From contig JAPOVV010000045.1 in the NCBI GenBank assembly GCA_026707945.1, positions 1 to 64,000 of the forward strand: a stretch of DNA of 64,000 bases, given 5' to 3'. The translations under genes and the position numbers were made by a program. The notes under the pieces were generated by a model. The model saw only the letters and a program-made list of their open reading frames with translations, did no database searches and was not told the origin of the DNA. Numbering within the stretch: position 1 is the stretch's first letter; each line of letters starts with the position of its first letter. Positions 56,107 to 64,000 of the stretch are shown piece by piece. Source of the DNA: Gammaproteobacteria bacterium. Its GTDB lineage: Bacteria; Pseudomonadota; Gammaproteobacteria; Pseudomonadales; Azotimanducaceae.

Positions 56107-59100
56107 ATGTACTGGCAATTGCGCGTTGCGCGCGATAAATCCGAGATCTCGTTTTCATTTGTGCGTTTTTTTCTAGCCTCCGAAACGAACCGTGGCGTCG
56201 GTCGAATTTACCTAGCAGGTCTTTGCCCTTTAGTCGCGATCGTCCTCTCATTGTTCACATGGGAAGTACACGCACAAAGTGCGGGAGTTGCTCAAGATAG
56301 AGCGGCGCTCGTCGCGCTGTATGAAGCTACCGACGGGCCAAATTGGGTATACAAAACAAACTGGCTATCCGACGCTCCGATGAGTGAGTGGTACGGCGTA
56401 AACACCGACGTGGCTGGGCGTGTTGTAAGCGTTTACCTCAAAGGAAGAGCTGGCGGATTTGGAAGAGGTGTTACCACCCACGGACTCTCAGGTCAGCTGC
56501 CTCCGGAGCTGGGTGATCTATCGGAGTTAACGACTCTGATCCTTGGCATCAACAACCTGAGCGGTCCGATTCCAGCAGAACTTGGCAATCTGACCAGATT
56601 GACCCAGCTCAACTTAGACGACAACAATCTCACCGGTGAAATACCGCCGGAACTAGGAAACCTGTCTAGACTCACCTCGTTACGAATTGCAAACAATCAA
56701 TTAACGGGTCAGATTCCGACGGAAATCGGTAATCTCGAGTTGCTAGTCGCTCTAGATCTAAGTGGAAACAGGATTTCTGGTCAGATCCCCAATGAGCTAG
56801 GCCATCTCACCCGCTTGACTATATTGCTCCTTGGAGAGAACTTTCTGATCGGAGAGTTACCTGACGAGCTAGGGCGCTTGACCGAACTGCGACGCATCGA
56901 GTTGGACGGGAATAGTTTCTCAGGTCCATTACCAGAATGGATCGGGAATTTCAAAGAGCTAACGTATTTTTCAGCTTACGACAACAACTTTAGTGGCGAG
57001 ATACCGGCAACGATTGGTAATTTGACCAATCTGACAGACTTAGTCCTGGGGTGGAATTTCCTATCTGGTGCACTGCCGAACGAAATTAATCAACTTTCTG
57101 AATTGGAATATCTCGATATTAGCCGAAATGAACTCACTGGACGAATTAATCCCGAACTTACAAAGCTCACGAACCTTTGGTACTTGAATCTAAGTGACAA
57201 CAACCTCGTTGGACCGGTAATTTCAGGACTGAGGCGGATGCCGAGTCTTCAAATACTGTACCTAAGCAACAACAATTTCGCAGGACCGTTACCAACCAGG
57301 TTCGTAGACGCACGGACGATATTGCTCTTCAGCATTTCCGGCAACCAAGTCTGTGTTCCAGGTACACACAGTTTCATCTTTTGGTTGGAACGCGTCTTGA
57401 TTCACGACATTTATTCGTTGTCATTTTGTAACGCTACGGATCGGTCGCTCTTGGAGCGCTTATTCGAGGACACAAACGGCGAGAGTTGGGCGAACACAAA
57501 CGGTTGGGGGGAGGATGAGGTTGCGTTAGAACGTTGGTACGGGATCGATACGGATGCACTCGGTCGAGTCGTTTCAATGGATTTGAGTAGTAATGGATTG
57601 GAAGGAAAGATTCCATTGGATTTGGGATACCTCACCCAACTCAGGAGCTTGAATCTTGAAGACAACCAGCTAGTAGGTCGCTTACCGCTTTCATTACGTC
57701 GACTCGCGTTACGCGATTTTCAGTTTGCGGATACGGAACTCTGCGTACCGTTGGAATTGGAATTTCAGTCTTGGTTGGACGATTCAGGCGATTATTCGGG
57801 GACGGGGCTTTCGTGTGAACCGTTGACTGAAAGGGAAGTCATGGTCATGTTCTTCGAGGAAACGGAAGGAGACTCTTGGGCTGAGTCAACGAACTGGCTC
57901 TCGTCTACTCCCATCGAAGAATGGCATGGCGTGGAAGTAAACGGCGACGGCAACGTAACCGCGTTGAGAATTAACGCAAATGGTTTGTCGGGCACCATCC
58001 CCCTTGAGCTTGCGAGACTAACCGAGCTTAAGACGCTCGATCTCGAATGGAATTTTCTTAGCGGGTCCATACCACCCGAGCTCGGGGAAATGACAAATTT
58101 GACGTCGCTCAATTTGGGATTTAACGATCTTCAGGGCTCGATCCCAGTCGAGCTTGGCAATCTGACGGAACTCGCATATTTAGAACTCTCTTTCAATAGT
58201 TTGAGTGGCAGCATCCCGCATGAATTAGGGGGTCTGGTGAATCTCGAGTACCTCGGATTGACAGGCAACTTACTTGCCGGAACCATTCCCTCGGAAATAG
58301 GAAACTTATCGAGTCTTTCGAACCTCCTGCTCAGCTATAACCAGCTACATGGCAGTATCCCGCCCGAACTGAGCAATCTCAACGGGCTTATCACGCTTTC
58401 TCTTCAGGGCAACGGTTTAAGTGGTCGTATTCCCCCTGAACTTGGAAATCTCCCGAACTTAAACAGTTTGTGGTTGAACAATAACGACTTCACAGGTGAG
58501 ATTCCAAAGCAAATTGGCCATCTGACTAATTTGCAGACGTTGAGCCTGCAGTTCAACCGACTGAGTGGTGAAATTCCTCGAGAATTCGGCAACTTGAGTC
58601 AGTTGCAACGCGCTGAGTTAGGCTACAACCGATTTGAGGGCGACATCCCTCATGAACTCGGCAACTTAAGGCGGTTGAGAGCACTTTTACTGAGCGGTAA
58701 TCGACTGAGCGGCGTGATCCCTAGTGAACTGGGCTATCTAAGCGAGCTGGAGGAATTGCATCTTCAAGACAATGACTTAAGGGGTGCGATCCCTTCGGAA
58801 TTAGGTAATTTAGTTGAGCTCACGACACTCGAGTTAAACGATAACAACTTGATCGGTCACCTACCTCGAACGCTCGGTAACTTGACAGAACTTGAGAGCC
58901 TCTATTTACACGAAAACAACCTGTCGGGGTCAATACCGTCCGAATTTGGTGAACTCATTCAACTTAGATACCTAACACTGAGTGGGAATAGCGGATTGTC
59001 AGGCGCCATACCGATCGCGTTAACAGCGCTCAGGCAAATTGAGGTGTTACTAACGGTAGGGACGGATATCTGTCTTCCGACAGAAACTGCCTTTGGCGAG

Positions 59101-60621
59101 TGGTTAGTTCGAGTATATCAGCGTCGGATTAGAAGCTGCGAGTCACGCGGTCCGCTCCTTGCCTTTTTGACACAACCCGTACAGTCACACGATTTCCCTG
59201 TACCTTTGATCGCTAACAAAAGAGCTCTTTTACGTGTATTTCCTATAAACGCGGATGAAGCTAGTCAAACAATCCCAGAAGCTCAAGCACGCTTCTATCT
59301 TGACGATCAAGAGGTTCATTTAGTGAACATACCGTCAAGGGTTTTAGCAGCACCTACGCCAGCGAACCCTGGAAATCTAGGTAGCTCAACAAATGTCGAG
59401 ATTCCTGGTTCAGTGATTCGGTCAGGACTGAAACTCGTAATTGAGGTCGATTCGGAAGCAGCTGCAGACGCCGACTCGGATTCGACTGCTCAAGCGGCGA
59501 CGTCCACGCGAATACCTGTCGAAGTGCATGAGCTACCTGCTTTTGAATTGACGCTGATCCCGTTCGTTCGGGAGAATTCGACCAACCGTCGGATTGTCGA
59601 ATTGGTCAATGAGATGGCCGCAAATCCTCAAACACATCCGATGTTTCAGGAAACGCGTACGTTACTACCCATCGCCGAACTCGACGTGAAAGCTCACGAA
59701 CCAGTTACGACCTCAAACGATGAGGCATATGCATTGCTTGTGGAAACCTCAGTGATTCGAGCAGTGGAAGGGGGAACAGGCTATTACATGGGCATGATGT
59801 CTGACATCGAAGGTCCGATACTAGGTGTCGCATTTGTTAGTGGTCGTGACAGTTTTTCCCGACCGCTCTCCGACACGATCGCACACGAACTCGGCCACAA
59901 CCTTAGCTTGAGGCACGCGCCTTGCGGCGGTCCCGCTGGGGTGGATGCTTCCTTCCCCTACTCAAATGGAACGGTTGGTACTTGGGGATATGACTTCCGT
60001 GGCAGCGGATCAGTCGTTCAACCTTCCACACCCGATCTGATGTCATATTGCGATCCGATCTGGGTTAGTGACTATCACTTTTCGAACGCATACCGGTACC
60101 GCTTATTTCTAGCACATCAAGAGGAGAGTGCGGTTGTGGCTGCCCAACAATCGCTACTAGTGTGGGGTGGTCAAAATGCAGACGGTAAGTTAGTGTTAAA
60201 CCCCTCTTTCATTGTTCACGCTCCTCCGAGGCTTCCGGAATCTGATGGCGAGTTCGAGATTACCGGTCGAAGATCGAGTGGAGATGAAATGTTCTCTCTT
60301 AGCTTCGATATGCAAGTCGTAGCCGATAGTGAACAACACAAGAGTTTTGTCTTCGTAATTCCCCTAGAACTGGACTGGGAACCTGAACTGGATGCCGTTT
60401 CTTTAAGCAGCACAGATGGCTCTATTGCGGTCGATGTGGGCGGTTCGAAATCAATGTCGATGTTGCGCAATCCAATTACGCGTCAAATTCGAGGCATTCT
60501 TAGTGCACCTAGGAAAGATGCTTCTGCTGATGCCGAAGCGATCGTCGAGCGTGCTTCGCAGCGTGGTCTCGAGGTGTTGTTTAGTCGCGGTTCGCCAGAA
60601 GCATCCGATCTGAATCCATAG
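56107..60621 (+). CDS. Large secreted leucine-rich-repeat protein with metzincin-like zinc metalloprotease domain
   Basis: A 1504-residue exported protein (signal segment CPLVAIVLSLFTWEVHAQS). Three tandem modules make up residues about 60-1015. Each has an N-cap of the type ALYEATDGPNWVYKTNWLSD...WYGV, plant-type 24-residue LRRs (LSGPIPAELGNLTRLTQLNL), and a C-cap of the type C-V/L-P...F..WL. Module 1 has about 11 repeats, module 2 only about 2, module 3 about 15. A zinc protease domain follows: HELGHNLSLRH at 1260-1270, HExxH plus a third His, and a Met-turn-like DLMSYC with Met1312. The usual Gly of the metzincin motif is Ser. A beta-rich C-terminal domain ends the protein. Likely an adhesive or digestive surface protease; the target is unknown. 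Confidence 0.88.
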   Translation: MYWQLRVARDKSEISFSFVRFFLASETNRGVGRIYLAGLCPLVAIVLSLFTWEVHAQSAGVAQDRAALVALYEATDGPNWVYKTNWLSDAPMSEWYGVNTDVAGRVVSVYLKGRAGGFGRGVTTHGLSGQLPPELGDLSELTTLILGINNLSGPIPAELGNLTRLTQLNLDDNNLTGEIPPELGNLSRLTSLRIANNQLTGQIPTEIGNLELLVALDLSGNRISGQIPNELGHLTRLTILLLGENFLIGELPDELGRLTELRRIELDGNSFSGPLPEWIGNFKELTYFSAYDNNFSGEIPATIGNLTNLTDLVLGWNFLSGALPNEINQLSELEYLDISRNELTGRINPELTKLTNLWYLNLSDNNLVGPVISGLRRMPSLQILYLSNNNFAGPLPTRFVDARTILLFSISGNQVCVPGTHSFIFWLERVLIHDIYSLSFCNATDRSLLERLFEDTNGESWANTNGWGEDEVALERWYGIDTDALGRVVSMDLSSNGLEGKIPLDLGYLTQLRSLNLEDNQLVGRLPLSLRRLALRDFQFADTELCVPLELEFQSWLDDSGDYSGTGLSCEPLTEREVMVMFFEETEGDSWAESTNWLSSTPIEEWHGVEVNGDGNVTALRINANGLSGTIPLELARLTELKTLDLEWNFLSGSIPPELGEMTNLTSLNLGFNDLQGSIPVELGNLTELAYLELSFNSLSGSIPHELGGLVNLEYLGLTGNLLAGTIPSEIGNLSSLSNLLLSYNQLHGSIPPELSNLNGLITLSLQGNGLSGRIPPELGNLPNLNSLWLNNNDFTGEIPKQIGHLTNLQTLSLQFNRLSGEIPREFGNLSQLQRAELGYNRFEGDIPHELGNLRRLRALLLSGNRLSGVIPSELGYLSELEELHLQDNDLRGAIPSELGNLVELTTLELNDNNLIGHLPRTLGNLTELESLYLHENNLSGSIPSEFGELIQLRYLTLSGNSGLSGAIPIALTALRQIEVLLTVGTDICLPTETAFGEWLVRVYQRRIRSCESRGPLLAFLTQPVQSHDFPVPLIANKRALLRVFPINADEASQTIPEAQARFYLDDQEVHLVNIPSRVLAAPTPANPGNLGSSTNVEIPGSVIRSGLKLVIEVDSEAAADADSDSTAQAATSTRIPVEVHELPAFELTLIPFVRENSTNRRIVELVNEMAANPQTHPMFQETRTLLPIAELDVKAHEPVTTSNDEAYALLVETSVIRAVEGGTGYYMGMMSDIEGPILGVAFVSGRDSFSRPLSDTIAHELGHNLSLRHAPCGGPAGVDASFPYSNGTVGTWGYDFRGSGSVVQPSTPDLMSYCDPIWVSDYHFSNAYRYRLFLAHQEESAVVAAQQSLLVWGGQNADGKLVLNPSFIVHAPPRLPESDGEFEITGRRSSGDEMFSLSFDMQVVADSEQHKSFVFVIPLELDWEPELDAVSLSSTDGSIAVDVGGSKSMSMLRNPITRQIRGILSAPRKDASADAEAIVERASQRGLEVLFSRGSPEASDLNP

Positions 60622-60783
60622 AGCACGGCAGCGGAGGTAGTCAGTTACGCTCGAATCGTGTCGTCTTGGTTACTAATCGAAAGCTTGGTCGCCGCAACGC
60701 TTGAAGACTCTGCATCTAAATTAGGCGCATTGGTCATCCGTGCACGCTGATAATTTCCCGGCATATTTAGGGGAGATCTTGCG

Positions 60784-61839
60784 ATGAAAACACTTCGAGG
60801 TCCAGCGATTTTTCTCGCGCAATTCATGGCAGACGAGGAACCATTCGACAATATTGAATCGATGGCGATTTGGGCGAGCAATCTTGGTTTTAAAGGAATC
60901 CAAGTACCGATTGGAAACCCAAGTTTCATCGATGTCGCGAAAGCAGCGGAAAGCAAGGATTACTGTGATGAGCTCCGAGGTACGGTAGCACAACACGGTG
61001 TTGAAATCACTGAGCTGTCGACACACTTAGAAGGTCAGCTTGTCGCTGTTCATCCGGCCTATGACACGCTCTTTGACGGTTTTGCGCCTGAGGCTATGCG
61101 GAATAAACCGAGAGAACGGACCGAATGGGCCATCAACCAGGTAAAACTCGCGGCGAAAGCGAGCCAGAACCTTGGGTTGTCTGCACACGTCACTTTCTCC
61201 GGCGCTTTTTTGTGGCCTATGGTCTATCCGTGGCCACAGCGTCCGTCTGGGCTGGTAGATGCGGGATTCGAGGAAATCGCTAAGCGTTGGCGCCCGATAC
61301 TGGACGTATTTGAAGAGTGCGGGGTTGATTGTTGTTACGAGATACACCCCGGTGAAGATCTCCACGATGGCGTGACATTTGAACGTTTCTTGGACGAAGT
61401 GGGCAACCATCCGCGAGCGAACATCTTGTACGATCCCAGTCACTTCGTGTTGCAGCAGCTTGATTATTTAGCGTTTATCGATATTTATCACGAACGCATC
61501 AAGATGTTCCACGTTAAGGATGCCGAATTCAATGCAACAGGGAAACAGGGCGTCTACGGTGGTTATCAGGATTGGGTGGATCGCGCAGGTCGCTTCAGAT
61601 CGCTAGGCGACGGTCAAGTTGACTTCAAATCGATATTTTCAAAGTTCGCAGCGTATGACTTCGACGGCTGGGCTGTACTTGAATGGGAGTGCTGCTTGAA
61701 GCACCAAGAAGATGGTGCACGAGAAGGTGCAGAGTTCATCAACGAACACATCATCCGTGTGACGGAAAAAGCGTTTGATGATTTCGCATCGTCGGGTACG
61801 GACGAAGATGCCAACCGACGTGTCCTAGGACTCGGCTAA
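60784..61839 (+). CDS. Sugar phosphate isomerase/epimerase family (TIM barrel)
   Basis: A 351-residue xylose-isomerase-like TIM barrel, longer than the one at 50655. Likely metal ligands occur in CYEIHPGEDLHDG, ILYDPSHFVLQQ, KMFHVKDAEFN and VLEWECCLKH, the usual Glu/Asp/His set. GGGGAG lies about 9 bases before the ATG. It follows the LRR protease on the same strand after 162 bp and precedes cyoE by 30 bp. With the Gfo/Idh oxidoreductase upstream it would fit a polyol or sugar catabolic route. Confidence 0.88.
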   Translation: MKTLRGPAIFLAQFMADEEPFDNIESMAIWASNLGFKGIQVPIGNPSFIDVAKAAESKDYCDELRGTVAQHGVEITELSTHLEGQLVAVHPAYDTLFDGFAPEAMRNKPRERTEWAINQVKLAAKASQNLGLSAHVTFSGAFLWPMVYPWPQRPSGLVDAGFEEIAKRWRPILDVFEECGVDCCYEIHPGEDLHDGVTFERFLDEVGNHPRANILYDPSHFVLQQLDYLAFIDIYHERIKMFHVKDAEFNATGKQGVYGGYQDWVDRAGRFRSLGDGQVDFKSIFSKFAAYDFDGWAVLEWECCLKHQEDGAREGAEFINEHIIRVTEKAFDDFASSGTDEDANRRVLGLG

Positions 61840-61869
61840 GTCGTACCTCTACATACAGTTCGATTACGC

Positions 61870-62769
61870 ATGACAGACCTCGTTACAGCTAGTTCACGCG
61901 TACAAGACTTCATCTCGATGACGAAACCACGCGTCATTTTGTTGATGCTTGTATGTTCGCTGGTGGGCATGTTGTTAGCTACACCGCCGGTGCCGCCTAT
62001 CTCCTTAATCGTGTTTGGCATTCTCGGCATCGCGCTTGTCGCGGGTTCAGCCGCAGTTGTCAATCATGTGGCAGACGCCCAGATTGATCGCACGATGGCG
62101 CGCACTGACACTCGACCCATCGCGACAGGTCGTATTCGTATTAGGGAAGGGCTTGTATTTGCCGGTTTGCTTGGTACAGCTGGTCTGGTGATTCTGTTCT
62201 TTCTAGTCAATCCTTTGTCTGCGTGGTTGAACTTCGCGTCATGGATTGGTTACGCCGTCATTTACACGATGTACCTGAAGCATGCGACATCACAAAATAT
62301 CGTACTTGGTGGATTGTTTGGGGCGGCACCACCGCTCTTGGGGTGGACAGCGGTTACGAACTCGATCTCGTTAGATGCGATCTTGCTCGTCTTGATCATT
62401 TTCTTGTGGACGCCCCCACATTTTTGGGCGTTAGCGCTTGATCGTCGCGATGAATATGCGAAAGCTCGCGTACCGATGCTACCCAACACGCACGGCGTGA
62501 AACACACGTCAAATCAAATCTTCTGGTATACGTTGGTACTCGTGATCGCTAGCGCAGCGCCAAGTTTTTGGGGTTCAAGTGGATTGGTATACCTATGTTG
62601 CGCCGCGCTACTTGGCGGAGCGTTTGTTGCTTACGCCTTAGCGTTGCGAAAACGTCCTTATTCGGGATTGACCCAACGGACGTTTAAGTTCTCCATTGTC
62701 TATTTGAATCTTCTGTTCTGCGCCGTCTTGGTAGACCACTATGTGGGTGTCTTTGGTTTGTTGACTTAA
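61870..62769 (+). CDS. cyoE: Protoheme IX farnesyltransferase (haem O synthase)
   Basis: A 299-residue UbiA-family membrane enzyme that adds a farnesyl group to haem B to give haem O for terminal oxidases. The prenyl-diphosphate site is NHVADAQIDRTMARTDTRP, with the two aspartates, and the second motif is ALDRRDEYAKARVPMLP. Eight or nine membrane helices are visible. No oxidase subunit genes lie beside it in the window, although cyoE/ctaB usually accompanies them. ATG start; 30 bp after the isomerase gene. Confidence 0.95.
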   Translation: MTDLVTASSRVQDFISMTKPRVILLMLVCSLVGMLLATPPVPPISLIVFGILGIALVAGSAAVVNHVADAQIDRTMARTDTRPIATGRIRIREGLVFAGLLGTAGLVILFFLVNPLSAWLNFASWIGYAVIYTMYLKHATSQNIVLGGLFGAAPPLLGWTAVTNSISLDAILLVLIIFLWTPPHFWALALDRRDEYAKARVPMLPNTHGVKHTSNQIFWYTLVLVIASAAPSFWGSSGLVYLCCAALLGGAFVAYALALRKRPYSGLTQRTFKFSIVYLNLLFCAVLVDHYVGVFGLLT

Positions 62770-62855
62770 GCCGACGATCAATCACCACTACATTCCGCGA
62801 TTGCTGGTTTGTGTGAAGCCGCTCGATTAGTTTATTGGCTGATCATATTCGCTTT

Positions 62856-64000
62856 TTAGCTAGCGACTAACCGGCTGATGACGTCGTCCGGTCGAACATC
62901 TATCGATTCGCTTCGTTCGTGTTGAAATTCGAACGTACCTTGTTTTAATCCACGGTCGCCAATGGTCACGCGGTACGGGATTCCTATAAGTTCTGCGTCG
63001 TTGAATTTGACGCCAGGACGTTCTTCTCTGTCATCCCAAAGAACTTCAATTCCCTCGCGTTGGCATTCAATATAGAGATTTGAGGCCGCCTGCTCGACTG
63101 CAGTTGAACGCTGCTGGTTAATCGTAACTATGTGCAGCATTGCTGGTGCAACAGCCTTGGGCCACAAAATCCCTTTCTCATCGTGGCATTGTTCTACTAC
63201 GGCAGCAACGAGCCGCGAAACACCCAAGCCGTAGCACCCCATAGTTGGATACAGGTCGTCGCCGTCGGGCATCTGAACCGTCACGTTCATCGACTCCGTG
63301 TACTTTCTACCTAGCTTGAATATGTGTCCAACTTCGATACCACGAGCGAATGCGAGAGGACCGCTTCCATCTGGCGATTGATCACCTGGTTCGACGTTTC
63401 GCAGATCCTCGACACGTCCCTGTGGCGTGTCGCGCAGCCAATTCACCCCTGTCAAATGGAAGCCATTCTCATTTGCTCCACATACGAAATCTGAGAGTAC
63501 ATCAGCGCTACGATCAACAATGTAAGGTACGCCCAACTCGACAGGTCCGATCGATCCGGGGTCAACGTTCAAAGACTTGCTGATTTCTTCATCCGATGCG
63601 AAGCGAAGTGGGGCAATCACTCCGTCTAGGTGGGCTGCTTTTATTTCATTGAGCTGATGATCGCCACGAAGGATCAAAGCAATCAATGAATCGGTGCCAT
63701 GAACCATCAAGGTTTTTACACATCGCGTTGGAGGGATCCCAAGTAACTTGCTGACTCCCTCGATAGTTTTCGCATTCGGCGTTTCAACCCGAGTAAGCGA
63801 TTCCTTAGGTGCTGGTCGCTCTCCATTACTAAGCGCTTCAGCGCGCTCGACGTTAGCACCGTAACCACTGTTCGGCGAATAGGCGATTAGATCTTCACCT
63901 GAATCAGCCAAGACGTGGAATTCCTCGCTGTCGCTACCACCCATCATGCCAGAATCCGCTTGCACGGAGCGATAGCGAAGACCGATTCGATCAAGGATTG
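62856..64000 (-). CDS. proS: Prolyl-tRNA synthetase, N-terminal part outside the window
   Basis: About 381 C-terminal residues of a class II synthetase charging tRNA-Pro; the frame is open to the end of the window and, read past the GTG at 63965, continues as homologous sequence (RIGLRYRSVQADSGMMGG), so the true start lies beyond. It includes the insertion (INS) editing domain (KTLMVHGTDSLIALILRGDH), motif 3 with the GCYGLGVSRLVAAVVEQ stretch, and the anticodon-binding domain (VLWDDREERPGVKFNDAEL). This is the bacterial type with the editing insertion. Confidence 0.95.
   Translation of the reverse strand, partial: ILDRIGLRYRSVQADSGMMGGSDSEEFHVLADSGEDLIAYSPNSGYGANVERAEALSNGERPAPKESLTRVETPNAKTIEGVSKLLGIPPTRCVKTLMVHGTDSLIALILRGDHQLNEIKAAHLDGVIAPLRFASDEEISKSLNVDPGSIGPVELGVPYIVDRSADVLSDFVCGANENGFHLTGVNWLRDTPQGRVEDLRNVEPGDQSPDGSGPLAFARGIEVGHIFKLGRKYTESMNVTVQMPDGDDLYPTMGCYGLGVSRLVAAVVEQCHDEKGILWPKAVAPAMLHIVTINQQRSTAVEQAASNLYIECQREGIEVLWDDREERPGVKFNDAELIGIPYRVTIGDRGLKQGTFEFQHERSESIDVRPDDVISRLVAS

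Overview
The window is a gene-dense stretch of a bacterial chromosome with roughly half G+C and short gaps. Several gene blocks are those of a gammaproteobacterium: smc, zipA and ligA in that order; the c-type cytochrome maturation set ccmABCDE-F-dsbE-ccmH-ccmI; ybbA-ybbP facing tesA; and ttcA, yaaA, a YheU/UPF0270 gene, a DUF1244 gene, terC and an AcnA-type aconitase. The mix of TonB receptor, phytanoyl-CoA-dioxygenase-like (PhyH) enzymes, CoA-transferase and sugar-isomerase genes suits an uncultured, probably marine, heterotroph. This placement is an inference; no rRNA or tRNA gene is present to fix it. GTG and TTG starts are unusually common.

Layout. 0-5.5 kb: the end of an outer-membrane channel protein, gamma-glutamyltransferase, a secreted beta-propeller with one haem c motif, and a PhyH oxygenase translationally coupled to it. 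5.5-8.4 kb: two orphan membrane proteins in AT-rich DNA. 8.4-18.9 kb: housekeeping genes (acnA, a threonyl-tRNA synthetase lacking the TGS domain, prc, lepB, DUF1244, terC, a secreted orphan, yaaA). 19.3-26.3 kb: a PP2C phosphatase-bolA-trhO operon behind three 22-nt-spaced repeats, then tesA opposite ybbA-ybbP-ttcA, then the YheU-like gene. 26.3-35.3 kb: the ccm locus, split between ccmD and ccmE by a reverse-strand block of a PhyH gene and a VapBC toxin-antitoxin pair. 35.3-43.8 kb: smc, an inserted methyltransferase, zipA and ligA. 43.8-61.8 kb: an accessory region with a secreted nuclease-like protein, a ferritin-like orphan, DUF169, enoyl-CoA hydratase, a tandem CoA-transferase, a TonB receptor, a Gfo/Idh oxidoreductase, two TIM-barrel sugar isomerases and a 1504-residue leucine-rich-repeat metalloprotease. 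61.9-64 kb: cyoE and the C-terminal part of proS, which runs off the end.

How the genes work together. The ccm genes would assemble c-type cytochromes, possibly including the haem c motif protein at 3-4.6 kb. cyoE serves haem O synthesis. The smc/zipA/ligA block covers chromosome segregation, division and replication. The receptor, oxidoreductase and isomerase genes at 50.6-61.8 kb look like an uptake and oxidation route for a sugar or polyol; the substrate cannot be read from sequence. The most distinctive gene is the LRR metalloprotease at 56.1-60.6 kb, built of three tandem cap-LRR-cap modules followed by a metzincin-like zinc site. No CRISPR array, insertion sequence, prophage or recognisable multi-gene defence system other than VapBC was seen.
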